A program made the position numbers and the translations under genes. Positions 7,651 through 16,897 of a stretch of 61,988 nucleotides of DNA are shown one piece after another; the first letter of the stretch is position 1; each line of letters opens with the position of its first letter. The notes under the pieces were generated by a model. That model saw only the letters and a program-made list of their open reading frames with translations, searched no databases and was not told the DNA's origin. Source of the DNA: Actinomycetota bacterium (GTDB lineage: Bacteria > Actinomycetota > CADDZG01 > WHSQ01); the NCBI GenBank assembly GCA_009380005.1, contig WHSQ01000004.1:334-62321 (forward strand), in the 5' to 3' direction.

Positions 7651-9297
7651 ATGTCGCCGTCGGGGGGAGCGCCCTTACCACGCAACCGGTCACAGCTCAG
7701 CGACATAGCTTCGCTCTCCGAGCGCATGGGCTATTTCCAGGCTCTACGCGCGGCATTCGCCGTCATCGTGTTGGGCGCCGCGATCTTCGCGGCGAAGGTG
7801 CTCGGCGTAAGCGACATCTCCAGCATCGCGCTCGTTACCGCCGGCTACCTTTTGGTCTCAGGCGTGGCGGAAGGTCTGCGGCGCCTCACGAACGAACGTG
7901 GGCTGAGCATCGTCACGCTGATGCTCCTCGTCGACGGCGTGTATCTCGCCTGGATGATGTACGAGACGAACGGCATCCAGAGTCCGCTCCGGTTCCTCAC
8001 TTACGTGCATCTGATAGCGGTGACGCTGCTGGCGTCGCACCGCACGGGTCTGAAGATCGCGCTGTGGCACTCGCTGCTGTTCTTCGTCGTGTACTACGCG
8101 CAGGCTGCCGGACTCCTAGAGATCAGGGGCGAGCTGGCTCGCGGAACGCAGTTCGAACGATTGTCCGTCTTCAACGTGATGGCCTTCTGGCTCGTCGCGT
8201 TGGGAACGACGGCGTTCTCGTCGGTGAACGAGCGCGAGCTTCGTCGTCGCAAGGCCGATCTCGAAGCGCTGGCGGAGATGGCGAGGTCGATGGAAGAGGT
8301 ATCCGACCCCAACGAGAGCGCACAGATCCTGCTCGACCAGGTCTCGGAATGGTTCGAGTTCAAGCGCGGGGTGGTCCTCGGAGGCCGGGACTTCACGATG
8401 ATGGCCTTCAGGGGTCCCGGCGAGGCCACACCGACAGAACCCGGCCTGGACCAGGTCGTCAAGGACGCATTCGAAAAGCACGGAACGGCGCTGGTCAAGA
8501 AGCCCGATCCCGACGAGAACCCACGACTGACCGCCCTCATGCCTTTCGCCCGGAACCTCCTCGTGGTTCCCCTATTCGCCGAGGGGGCGCCGGTGGGCGT
8601 CCTGATCCTCGAACATCCTTCGATATCGGCGCGCGTCGAACGGCGCCTCGTCGTCATGATCGAGCAGTTCGCGGCACACGCCGCCCTGACGATCCGGAAC
8701 GCGTGGCTCCTCGAACAAGTGCAGCGGATGGCGGAGACCGACGCTCTCACCGGAGTCGCGAACCGTCGCGTTTTCGAACTCACCCTTCAGAAGGAGTTGG
8801 CTCGTTCCCAGCGGAACGGCGAGCCACTGACCCTCTTGCTGGTCGACGTCGACCACTTCAAGAGCTTCAACGACACCCACGGTCATCAAGAGGGCGACAA
8901 CGCCCTGAAAGGCGTGGCCGCGGCGTTACAGGAGGCCTCCCGCGAGTTCGACATCGTGGCCCGGTACGGGGGTGAGGAGTTCGCCGTGATCCTCCCGTCC
9001 TGCAGCAGCAGGGAGTCGCTGGTGGTTGCCGAGCGACTCCGCACGTCGATCTCCGACGTGGATGCCGCCGCGCCCGTCACGGCGAGCGGAGGCGTGGCGA
9101 CCTTCCCCACCCACGCCACCGACATGAGCTCCCTCATCGAAGCGGCCGACGAGGCGCTCTACAAGTCCAAGAGGGCCGGACGTGATCGCGTCACGCGATC
9201 CCGTCGGCGTCCTGCGGCCCGACGCCCGCGGCCCCGCCCGAAGAAACCGGTGCTGGCCGAGACCCAACCGGTCTCCGAGGCCAGGTCCGTCTCCTAG
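7651..9297 (+). CDS. membrane diguanylate cyclase (TM-GAF-GGDEF)
   Basis: Predicted to make cyclic di-GMP from two GTP at the membrane. The 548-residue protein starts with several hydrophobic helices (about 28-195), then a GAF-type sensory domain (about 205-350), then a GGDEF domain (about 365-520). The active site is GGEEF at residues 440-444. The RxxD inhibitory I-site is intact as R431-E-F-D434, five residues before it, so product inhibition is expected. The arginine/proline-rich C-terminal 25 residues look disordered. It follows the anchored unknown protein by four bases. No EAL or HD-GYP phosphodiesterase lies in the window. Alternative start: ATG at 7726, just before the first helix. 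Confidence 0.93.
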   Translation: MSPSGGAPLPRNRSQLSDIASLSERMGYFQALRAAFAVIVLGAAIFAAKVLGVSDISSIALVTAGYLLVSGVAEGLRRLTNERGLSIVTLMLLVDGVYLAWMMYETNGIQSPLRFLTYVHLIAVTLLASHRTGLKIALWHSLLFFVVYYAQAAGLLEIRGELARGTQFERLSVFNVMAFWLVALGTTAFSSVNERELRRRKADLEALAEMARSMEEVSDPNESAQILLDQVSEWFEFKRGVVLGGRDFTMMAFRGPGEATPTEPGLDQVVKDAFEKHGTALVKKPDPDENPRLTALMPFARNLLVVPLFAEGAPVGVLILEHPSISARVERRLVVMIEQFAAHAALTIRNAWLLEQVQRMAETDALTGVANRRVFELTLQKELARSQRNGEPLTLLLVDVDHFKSFNDTHGHQEGDNALKGVAAALQEASREFDIVARYGGEEFAVILPSCSSRESLVVAERLRTSISDVDAAAPVTASGGVATFPTHATDMSSLIEAADEALYKSKRAGRDRVTRSRRRPAARRPRPRPKKPVLAETQPVSEARSVS

Positions 9298-9371
9298 ACG
9301 CGCCGGCCCGTAGACGCGTCCTCGACGACGATCGCCTCCCCGCCCCTACGCCGGCATGTGACCATCGGGCG

Positions 9372-10841
9372 TCACCAGTCGTAGCACGACGCCGGGATCG
9401 AGCCGCCGGACCCATCCACCTCTTGGTGCGCGAGAGCATCGCGCGCGCGAGCTTCGGCCAAATTGAACGAGATCCAGGAGCTGGGTCGGCGTGCGAGCCG
9501 TGCCCTGATGGGCTCGACGGCGCAGGCACGCAGAGGTTCCGGGAGCCGCAGCAGGACGGGAACGGCTTCGGCCCCCAGCGTCGCTGCGTACCCTGCATCG
9601 AAGCGCCCGGTCGCCTCGTAGCGAACCAGGTTCCGTTCCGCGACGAAAGCGTCCGGGCTCAAGAGGTTCAGGGGAAGCAACACGGCTAGGGCCGAGAGAA
9701 CGACCGCACGAGGTAGCCAACGGCCATCCCAGATCGCACCCGCGACCATCACCAGGACGAAGAGGATGGCCAGCCACACGATCGTGGCATGAACGGCCAG
9801 GCGCAACCGTGTGAACCCGTATGCCTCCTCGTAGACCGTCAGCCTGATGAAGGCCGATGCCAGGACGACGAGCGTACCCACGCACAGGATCCCCAGGAGA
9901 CCCCTCACCAGCGTCCGGTCGGCCGGCTCGTCGCTATCGCGCAGCCACAGCGTCGCCGCGATCACCCCGAGGGCGAGGGCAGCAACCGCTACGAGTTGGA
10001 AGAACCCTTGACGCGCGTACTCGGCATAGGTCAATCCCGCGGTCGAGAGCACGTATCCGCGTCCGCCGAACAGCACCGCGATCTGGAACGTTACGAACGC
10101 GATGAACAAGAGGTCGAGTGCGCCGAGCGCGATCGCCAACTCGATCCTCCCGATGCCTCGTCCTCGGTGGGTACCGGTAACCGTCGTCGGGCCCTCGACG
10201 GGCACCAGGACGTAGGCGCCGGCCAGCGCAAGCACGATGCATCCGACCATCACGCGGGCCGGGAGCAAGCTCAGATCCCAATCGGGAAGCAGAACGTCGT
10301 GCGCGATGCGGCCGAAGGCCGGATCGGCACTGACGAAGAGCCCACCGAAGAGCGAGACCAAGAACAGCGCCAGGAACGCGCCTCGAACCGCGGGTTCGAG
10401 CGAGCGCCCTTGCCCCGGGCGCAATGGAGCCGTCAGCGGTCCGAGCGTGTGGCCCAATCCGCGATGGAGGGTGAGCAGCATGGCGGGCGGTCGGATCAGC
10501 ACGCCGGTCCAGGACGTTGCACGCGACAACGCCACCACACCGAGTCCGCCCGCCACGATGAGATCGACGGTCAGTACCCACTCCGAGGTATGTACCGCGA
10601 ACATCGCGGCCAGCAAGACGGCGGAGCCACCGGATACGTACGACCAGCCGTTCAGGTCCTCGCGACGCGCCCAAGCCGCCACGGATCCGAGCGCCACCGC
10701 AACCACGACGACGTTCAAGCCCGCGGTCGCGCCCGGCAGGATCGCGGCGGCCAGGACCGCTACGGGTATAGCGCCCCGATGGACGCGGCGCTCTCGCTCT
10801 CGATCTCGCATCTCGGGCGGGGGCGGCGGCGATCCAATCAT
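9372..10841 (-). CDS. polytopic membrane protein, DUF4173/DUF4153-like
   Basis: A 489-residue membrane protein with roughly ten to twelve hydrophobic helices and a soluble C-terminal region of about 90 residues. The segment TYAEYARQGFFQLVAVAALALGV is typical of DUF4173 (relative of DUF4153), a family of unknown function found beside two-component systems in actinobacteria and firmicutes. The start overlaps the histidine kinase stop by four bases (ATGA), so it is the third gene of a regulator-kinase-membrane protein operon. It may be a partner or target of the kinase. The family assignment is by pattern recall, not by search. Confidence 0.8.
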   Translation of the reverse strand: MIGSPPPPPEMRDRERERRVHRGAIPVAVLAAAILPGATAGLNVVVVAVALGSVAAWARREDLNGWSYVSGGSAVLLAAMFAVHTSEWVLTVDLIVAGGLGVVALSRATSWTGVLIRPPAMLLTLHRGLGHTLGPLTAPLRPGQGRSLEPAVRGAFLALFLVSLFGGLFVSADPAFGRIAHDVLLPDWDLSLLPARVMVGCIVLALAGAYVLVPVEGPTTVTGTHRGRGIGRIELAIALGALDLLFIAFVTFQIAVLFGGRGYVLSTAGLTYAEYARQGFFQLVAVAALALGVIAATLWLRDSDEPADRTLVRGLLGILCVGTLVVLASAFIRLTVYEEAYGFTRLRLAVHATIVWLAILFVLVMVAGAIWDGRWLPRAVVLSALAVLLPLNLLSPDAFVAERNLVRYEATGRFDAGYAATLGAEAVPVLLRLPEPLRACAVEPIRARLARRPSSWISFNLAEARARDALAHQEVDGSGGSIPASCYDW

Positions 10842-11854
10842 GCCGCAACCCCGGGGAGCTCCACGACCATTCGGCAGCCATGCGGCTCCCGCCGTTCGGC
10901 CCTGATCTCGCCTCCGTGGAGGTCGACGATCCAGCGCGCGATGGCGAGGCCCAGACCGGTCCCGCCCTCACTGGTCGACCGAGCGGCGTCCGAGCGATAG
11001 AACCTCTCGAAGACGCGCGCCTCCTCTCCGGGCGAGATGCCCGGGCCTTCGTCGGCGACTTCGAGCTCGATACGATCCCGCGCGGCACGTGCCGACAACC
11101 GGACCCGCCCACCCTCGGGTGAATGACGCACGGCGTTGTCGAGCAGGTTCGACAAAACCTGATGTAGTCCTTCGGGGTCACCATCCGCACGAAGATCCGC
11201 CGGCTCCAGCTCGACATCTATCCGGATGTCTCTGGCGCCGGTTTGCTCCGCGTTCACGCGGGCTTCGTGAGCCGCTTGTCTGAGCAGCGATCCCAACTCG
11301 AACGTCCGGTGCTGTAGGGGCACGACGCCCGATTCCAGCTTCGAGAGGTCGAGCAACTGATTGACCAGACGGCCGAGGCGCTCGACCTGGATCAGCATCG
11401 TGCGAAGCGTCCTCTCGTCCGGCGGTGCGACACCATCGACGAGGTTCTCCAGTACCGCTTGAAGCGCGCTTATCGGGGTTCGTAGCTCATGACTGACGTT
11501 GGCCACCAGATCGCGCCGAACCCGATCGGCCTCCTCTAGCTGGGCCGCCATGTGATTGAACGCTCGAGCGAGCTCCCCCACTTCGTCGCGCGAGGTAGCC
11601 GTCACGCGCCGCCCGTAGTCGCCGGTAGCCATCTCACGTGAGGCCGACGCCATCTCTCGCAGGGGAGATGTCATCCCTCGGGCCAGTACCTGGATGAAGA
11701 GCAAGCCGACGGCCGCGGAGATCAACGCACTGCCTTTCCAGCCCAGACCCGCCGTAACCCCGAGCACGATCGCCAACGTGGTCCCGACGACGGCGCCCAC
11801 GATGACGATGCCGAGCTTCGTCTTGATGGACGTCAGCCGATCGAGGGGCCTCAA
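10838..11854 (-). CDS. sensor histidine kinase (HAMP-HisKA-HATPase)
   Basis: Phosphorylates the OmpR-type regulator encoded immediately upstream. The 338-residue protein has two N-terminal helices with almost no extracellular loop (about 14-60), a HAMP domain (about 60-112), the phosphoacceptor H122 in NVSHELRTPISAL and a HATPase domain with N-box LSNLLDNAVRHSPEGG, G1 VADEGPGIS and G2 GGTGLGLAIARWIVDLHGG. With no external sensor domain it probably reads a membrane state or a partner protein, plausibly the DUF4173-like protein of the same operon. Coupled to the regulator gene by a four-base overlap. Confidence 0.96.
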   Translation of the reverse strand: MRPLDRLTSIKTKLGIVIVGAVVGTTLAIVLGVTAGLGWKGSALISAAVGLLFIQVLARGMTSPLREMASASREMATGDYGRRVTATSRDEVGELARAFNHMAAQLEEADRVRRDLVANVSHELRTPISALQAVLENLVDGVAPPDERTLRTMLIQVERLGRLVNQLLDLSKLESGVVPLQHRTFELGSLLRQAAHEARVNAEQTGARDIRIDVELEPADLRADGDPEGLHQVLSNLLDNAVRHSPEGGRVRLSARAARDRIELEVADEGPGISPGEEARVFERFYRSDAARSTSEGGTGLGLAIARWIVDLHGGEIRAERREPHGCRMVVELPGVAA

Positions 11855-12537
11855 CCTTCTTGCTCTCCCAGCGCGTACCCGACGCCGTGGACCGTCCGGA
11901 TGAGGCCGGCGCCCAGTTTCCGCCTGAGCGCGCGGACGTGGGAGTCCACGGTGCGGCCGCCGAGGCCGTCTGGATAGCCCCAGATCTCTTGCAACAGCTG
12001 CTCGCGCGTGAACACGGTTCCCTTGTGAGCCGCCAGGTGGTAGACGAGATCGAACTCCGTGGGTGTCAGATGGATCTCTTCCTGACCGCGCCGGATGCGC
12101 CTTCGTCGAACGTCGATCTCGACCTCCCCCGCGTTCACGATGGCGGTCTCTGCCGCAGCACCTCGCGACCTCTCGACGCGACGCATGAGAGCGTGAACGC
12201 GCGCGACCAGTTCACGAGGACTGAATGGCTTGGTCATGTAGTCGTCGGCGCCCACCCCGAGCCCCACCAGGACATCGGTTTCGGAGTCCCTCGCCGTCAA
12301 CATGAGAACCGGGATCGGGTGTTCCTCCTGGATCCGTCGGCAAACCTCCAGACCGTCGAAACCGGGGAGCATCAGGTCCAGCACGACGAGATCGGGGTGG
12401 ATCCGGTCGACCAGGGCCACGCCGGCGGGGCCGTCTCCCGCCGCTTCCACCCGGAAGCCCTCCCGGCGGAGGCGAGCAACGACCGCCGACGCGATCGTCT
12501 CCTCGTCCTCGACGACCACGATCGTGCGCGGCTGCAT
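11851..12537 (-). CDS. OmpR/PhoB-type response regulator
   Basis: A 228-residue transcription factor with an N-terminal receiver domain (about 5-118; phosphoacceptor D54 in LVVLDLMLPGFDG, acidic pair E10-D11, conserved Thr in MLTARDS, Lys in DDYMTKPFSPRELV) and a C-terminal winged helix (about 130-225; LTPTEFDLVYHLA and the recognition region GGRTVDSHVRALRRKLG). It is the first gene of the regulator-kinase-DUF4173 operon. The start ATG is preceded by TAGACT plus six bases, which suggests a leaderless mRNA. Its target genes are unknown; autoregulation is common in the family. Confidence 0.97.
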   Translation of the reverse strand: MQPRTIVVVEDEETIASAVVARLRREGFRVEAAGDGPAGVALVDRIHPDLVVLDLMLPGFDGLEVCRRIQEEHPIPVLMLTARDSETDVLVGLGVGADDYMTKPFSPRELVARVHALMRRVERSRGAAAETAIVNAGEVEIDVRRRRIRRGQEEIHLTPTEFDLVYHLAAHKGTVFTREQLLQEIWGYPDGLGGRTVDSHVRALRRKLGAGLIRTVHGVGYALGEQEG

Positions 12538-12549
12538 TAGAGCAGTCTA
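12538..12549 (-). promoter_or_regulatory. leaderless -10 element of the two-component operon
   Basis: On the minus strand TAGACT (12549-12544) is followed by six bases and then the ATG of the response regulator. There is no Shine-Dalgarno. The arrangement is the same as at argC, the 38331 gene, the divergent pair at 40552/40588 and the 50081 gene. Confidence 0.5.
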
Positions 12550-12608
12550 GAGAAGAGATGTCGGAGGTCGTTGACCGGCTTGTGCAGGAACTGTGAAGGT
12601 CCCGCCGG

Positions 12609-14723
12609 TCAGCGCTCGTCGGCGCGCGTCATCTCGGCGAGCCTCCGTAGCTCTTCGACGGCGGCGGTCTCCTCCTCCGGCGTCGGATCCTCGTCCCCGT
12701 ATCGTTCCCTCTCGAAGGCCCTCAGTGCGGTAGCCGAAGGCTCCCGCAGGCTTCCCAGGGATCGAGCCATGAACTCCGACGCCGTCTCGTCCGATCTTCG
12801 GCGCCTGGAGCCTGCGAAGCCGTTCTCGAAACGAGCGAATGCACGACCCACGGGACCGAGATCCCGGTGCCCGGTCCGCGACGGACCACGCACCCGCGGG
12901 CGGTAGAGCTTGCGATACGCGATGTATCCCCCCACCACACCGGTCACCACCAAGAGGAGGATCAGGCCCACACGGACCGCCCCGCCCATCCCCTCCGGTA
13001 CGAGGCCCGAGACCACATCGATGATGGACCGCAACACCTTGACGAGCGGGACGACTTCACCCAGGTCGAACTCGGCGAGTGGGATCGCGAACGTGGGATC
13101 GAACTCGTACCAACCGAGCTGGTCGAAGAACACCTCCACCCACATGTGGGCATCACTCGCACGCACGTTGTAGTACCCCGTGAATGCGCTGCGGTTCCCC
13201 GGCGTGAAGCCGACAACGACGCGCGCCGGGATGCCGAGGGTGCGGAGCATGACGGCCGTAGCCGATGCGAATTGCTCGCAGAAGCCGACATCCGTGTCGA
13301 AGAGGAAGTGGTCGACGGCGTCGCGTCCCTCCGGAGGGACGGGAGAGTCGATACGGTAGCGATACTTGTCCGCCAACCATCCCTCGATCGCCTTGACCTT
13401 GTCGTACGGGGTCGGCGCGTCCCGAGTTATCCGCGCCGCGAGTCGACCGACGCGTTCTGGCAGCTCGGGAGGAAGCTTCAGGTACCGGCGCGTTCGTTCA
13501 TCGGGCTCGGATCCAGTCATCGAACGCAGACGATCGGGCTCTGCCGCGCCTCGGGTCGAGACGACGCTGTAAACCGTTCCGGGAGTGAGGGTGGAGTCGG
13601 TTCGCAGCGAACCCAACTCGTCCACGCTGATCGACCCCTCGAACCAGACCACGTCGGGTTGCCCGCCCGAGAAGACGACGTTCGCCTGCTCGCGTTCTAT
13701 GTAGAACGTCTCGACGACCTCTTGCCGTGGTCCGAGACTCCGGAATTCGATGGGGTAGGCGTACGGAGCGTCGCCGGCGAACGGCACCGGGTCCTTATCC
13801 GGGAGAGACCAGCGAGTGCCGTCGTACCGGTCGAAGGCCAGTCCCCGCCACATCGCGGGGGCCGACGCTCGTACCCGCATCACGAGATCGTCGGGCAGGT
13901 CGCCGCGCACCCTCAGATCGACCTCGGACCCGAATCCGTAGTACGCGGCTGCGCTGGTTCGGGTCAGCGGGTTGTCCAGGAAACCGGGGTTGGTGATGCC
14001 GCCGAGCCCCGGGGTTCCCAGCCCCGACCCGAACGAGAAGGGTAGAGCGAAGGTGCGCGTCCCTTGAGGTCGGGGAACCACCATGAAGAGGAGCGCCGCG
14101 ACGGCCAGGGTTATCGCGAACGCTCGGAACGGCTCGCGGCCGGCCTTGTCCGGCGACGAGCCGGGCCGGGTGGGCCGGGCCCACCCCTGACTGGCCTCGC
14201 CGAGCTCCGACCGGTACGACAGGATCAGGGCCGCGCCCCCGAAGCCCAGATAGGCCAGGAGCGGGAAGAGGAAGCGAAGATCCTGCGAGATGGATCCCGC
14301 GACCGCCATCAGGGTCAACGACGCCCCCAACGAGAAGTTGAGATCCTTGCGCGCGGGCAGGTCGAAGCCGTGGATCACCTGCACCCATAGGAAGAGGTCG
14401 GCGAGTGGGAACCTGACCTCGTCCAGGGTCGCTATGCCCCCCAGCTGGCCGAAGAAGCGGATCAGGCCGATGATCGCCGCGGCCGTCAACGCGAGCTTTA
14501 TGTGCCAGTTGTCCTTACGCCGGCGCCGGTAGGAGATGTAGTAGGCCACCGGCATCAGAACCAGCACCCCAACCGCCGTCGGCACGGAGATGGCGGCCTC
14601 GAGAGCCAGAGCGAAGGCTCCCGTCATGACCGCTCCCAGCACCGCGATCCGCACGGCCACCGAGTCTTCTGCCGCTCGGGTGCGGTTGGCGCGCCGGATG
14701 GTCTCTAGGAGCCCTGGAGACAC
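12609..14723 (-). CDS. membrane-anchored transglutaminase-like protease (TgpA/DUF3488 type)
   Basis: A 704-residue protein with an N-terminal cluster of six or seven membrane helices (about 25-215), an extracytoplasmic transglutaminase-like core and a further helix near 590-615 before a cytoplasmic tail. The papain-like triad is intact: C482 in DVGFCEQFASATAVMLR, H526 in SDAHMWVEVFF and D542 in YEFDPTF. It matches the TgpA architecture (DUF3488 plus transglutaminase core plus DUF4129-like tail). It forms a unit with the DUF58 and MoxR genes, a conserved trio thought to assemble or process cell-envelope proteins. The GTG start has a GGAG Shine-Dalgarno and overlaps the DUF58 gene by 19 bases. 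Confidence 0.92.
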   Translation of the reverse strand: MSPGLLETIRRANRTRAAEDSVAVRIAVLGAVMTGAFALALEAAISVPTAVGVLVLMPVAYYISYRRRRKDNWHIKLALTAAAIIGLIRFFGQLGGIATLDEVRFPLADLFLWVQVIHGFDLPARKDLNFSLGASLTLMAVAGSISQDLRFLFPLLAYLGFGGAALILSYRSELGEASQGWARPTRPGSSPDKAGREPFRAFAITLAVAALLFMVVPRPQGTRTFALPFSFGSGLGTPGLGGITNPGFLDNPLTRTSAAAYYGFGSEVDLRVRGDLPDDLVMRVRASAPAMWRGLAFDRYDGTRWSLPDKDPVPFAGDAPYAYPIEFRSLGPRQEVVETFYIEREQANVVFSGGQPDVVWFEGSISVDELGSLRTDSTLTPGTVYSVVSTRGAAEPDRLRSMTGSEPDERTRRYLKLPPELPERVGRLAARITRDAPTPYDKVKAIEGWLADKYRYRIDSPVPPEGRDAVDHFLFDTDVGFCEQFASATAVMLRTLGIPARVVVGFTPGNRSAFTGYYNVRASDAHMWVEVFFDQLGWYEFDPTFAIPLAEFDLGEVVPLVKVLRSIIDVVSGLVPEGMGGAVRVGLILLLVVTGVVGGYIAYRKLYRPRVRGPSRTGHRDLGPVGRAFARFENGFAGSRRRRSDETASEFMARSLGSLREPSATALRAFERERYGDEDPTPEEETAAVEELRRLAEMTRADER

Positions 14724-15895
14724 GTTTCCAGCTCCTCACCGTGGGACAAGACGCGCACGATGGCCCGGCCCGTACGAAGTCGATCGATCGCAGCATCGTC
14801 CTGGCCCGACACCCCATCACCCCACGTGGACGACCTTGCAACGACCACGATCACGCGCACTCCCGCGGCCTGGACGGCTCTGATCGTCGCGCGGAGATCG
14901 TCCATCGATGCCCCTCGACACGTGGCGCAGAACACGACCGTTCCTCGCCGGTGGACCGCACGCAGCGCCTGAGTACCCGCTTCCATCGGATCCCACGCCC
15001 CGGCTCGCACGGATGCCAGCCGGTCCAATAAGTCACGGTCGGCCGGCGAGCTGAGTCGCTCGACCTCCGAGGCGCAGGTGAACAGCTCGATCGGATGACC
15101 CGTTCGCAGCGCGTAAAGCCCGATCGATGCCGCGGCTGAAACGATCGACTCGAACGCCGAATCGGGAGGTTCGCCCGTGTCGCTGCCTCCGACTATCACG
15201 GCGACACGGGTCAGTACGTGTTCCTCGAACTCGCGCACGACGAGCTTGCCGGCACGCGCCGAGGTCCGCCAGTGGACCGAGCGTTTGAGGTCACCGGGCC
15301 GGTACTCGCGCACACCGTGATATTCCTCCCCCGCCCCCGTCCGCGCACGCTGGTGAAGTACATCGCTGGGTGACGACGAAGGCTCGAGCAGCGGGAAGGA
15401 TCGAAGATCCACCCAGCGCGGGACCACGGTGACGCGTCCCTCGACCCGCAGGGACCTTCGGCTGCGCCCAAGCCCGAACGGGGCTCCGCTGACGACGAGG
15501 ACGTCTCCAGCATCGAAGTCCCCGCGTCGATACGCGGGGCGCATGCCCTCGAAGAAGACCGCTCCGGTAGGCGGTACGGATGCCGACGCGACGGCGACGG
15601 GCGGGAACGCCGGCAGGCGATCCTCGATCCGCAGCATAGGGATGGTCCGTCGTCCCTCGTTGGTGATCGATAGGACGACCGGGGTGTCATCACCGACCCG
15701 GACGCGGCGGGGAACCTCCCGAGAGACACGCACCTGGTTGAGGCGATGGGGGAAGACGAACGAGGTCACGACCAGGGCAAAGACCCCCGCCGCGAGCACG
15801 AAGAGCCACCCTGCCTGCGCCGTACCACCGGCCATCATCAGAAGGAGCCCGGAGCCGACAACCACCATCGCCCGCCGGGTCGGTCGCCGTAGCAC
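14705..15895 (-). CDS. DUF58 domain protein
   Basis: A 396-residue protein with two N-terminal helices (about 8-48), a beta-rich region, and the DUF58 domain (about 190-280) marked by GEEYHGVREYRPGDLKRSVH and the following WRTSARAGKLVVREF. DUF58 proteins have a von Willebrand A-like fold and work with MoxR AAA ATPases. It lies between the MoxR gene (three bases upstream) and the transglutaminase gene, so the three products probably act together at the membrane. The biochemical role of such trios is still poorly defined. Confidence 0.92.
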   Translation of the reverse strand: MLRRPTRRAMVVVGSGLLLMMAGGTAQAGWLFVLAAGVFALVVTSFVFPHRLNQVRVSREVPRRVRVGDDTPVVLSITNEGRRTIPMLRIEDRLPAFPPVAVASASVPPTGAVFFEGMRPAYRRGDFDAGDVLVVSGAPFGLGRSRRSLRVEGRVTVVPRWVDLRSFPLLEPSSSPSDVLHQRARTGAGEEYHGVREYRPGDLKRSVHWRTSARAGKLVVREFEEHVLTRVAVIVGGSDTGEPPDSAFESIVSAAASIGLYALRTGHPIELFTCASEVERLSSPADRDLLDRLASVRAGAWDPMEAGTQALRAVHRRGTVVFCATCRGASMDDLRATIRAVQAAGVRVIVVVARSSTWGDGVSGQDDAAIDRLRTGRAIVRVLSHGEELETCLQGS

Positions 15896-15898
15896 GCG

Positions 15899-16846
15899 CT
15901 ACTCCGTGACGGGAACGGGAGTCTTCGCGACGATCTCTTTGACGATCTCCGCTCCACGTCCCTGATCGAGCCTCATGCCGGCGGCAGGGATCATGCGGTG
16001 CCCCAGGGCGGACACGGCCAGCGATTTCACATCGTCCGGTAAGACGAAATCCCGCCCGTCCAGCAAGGCGCGCGACTGAGCGCATCGGACGAGCGTTATC
16101 GAGGCCCTCGGCGAAGCACCGAGTTCGACGTCGGGATGCTCGCGAGTGGCTCGCGTCAGCTCCATCGCATACTCGAGAACTTCGTCACCGACGTGCGTCG
16201 CGCGAACGTGGCGTCGGACACCCACGACTTCGTCCAGGGAGAGGACCGCATCCAATTCCTCGATCGGGTGCGACGCGAGTTGGGCTCGTACTATCTGACG
16301 TTCGGTGATGGCATCGACGTATCCCATGTCGATCGCCATCGCGAAGCGGTCCAGTTGTCCTTCGGGGAGTGGGTACGTGCCGTGATGCTCCACCGGGTTC
16401 TGAGTGGCGATGAGGAAGAAGGCATCCGGCAGGGGATGGCGGACACCCTCCACCGTGACGGCGCCTTCGTCCATCGCCTCCAGCAGCGCCGACTGCGTAC
16501 GAGGCGTCGTGCGGTTGATCTCATCCATGAGAACGACGTCCGCGAAGAGGGGACCGGGTTTGAACTCGAATGTCGCATCGGCCTGGTTGTAGACGGAAGC
16601 CCCCGTGATATCGGCGGGCAACAGATCCGGTGTGGCCTGGATCCGCTTGAAGGAGCCTCTAACCGATCGCGCGATGGAGCGAGCCAGCATGGTCTTGCCC
16701 ACGCCGGGGACGTCCTCCACCAGCAGATGGCTTCCTGCGAGCAAACACGTGATCGCGGCCTCGACGGGTCGACGCTTGCCCCTGATGACCCGTTCGACGT
16801 TCTCGATGAGGCCTGTCGCGGCCTTGGTAGCCGCTGATCGGTCCAT
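15899..16846 (-). CDS. MoxR-family AAA+ ATPase
   Basis: A 315-residue chaperone-like ATPase. Walker A is DVPGVGKTM (about 45-53), Walker B and its glutamate are VVLMDEINRTTPRTQSALL, sensor 1 is FFLIATQNPVEHHGTYPLPE and the arginine-finger region follows. The C-terminal lid carries SPRASITLVRCAQSRAL. MoxR proteins act with DUF58/VWA partners, here the next gene. No Shine-Dalgarno is evident; AACAAT lies six bases before the ATG, near the leaderless pattern seen elsewhere, although the first base differs from TAnnnT. Confidence 0.95.
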   Translation of the reverse strand: MDRSAATKAATGLIENVERVIRGKRRPVEAAITCLLAGSHLLVEDVPGVGKTMLARSIARSVRGSFKRIQATPDLLPADITGASVYNQADATFEFKPGPLFADVVLMDEINRTTPRTQSALLEAMDEGAVTVEGVRHPLPDAFFLIATQNPVEHHGTYPLPEGQLDRFAMAIDMGYVDAITERQIVRAQLASHPIEELDAVLSLDEVVGVRRHVRATHVGDEVLEYAMELTRATREHPDVELGASPRASITLVRCAQSRALLDGRDFVLPDDVKSLAVSALGHRMIPAAGMRLDQGRGAEIVKEIVAKTPVPVTE

Positions 16847-16897
16847 GAAGGGATTGTTGCACCGCTCAAGGCTTAGTCAAAGCGAGCCGACCGAGGC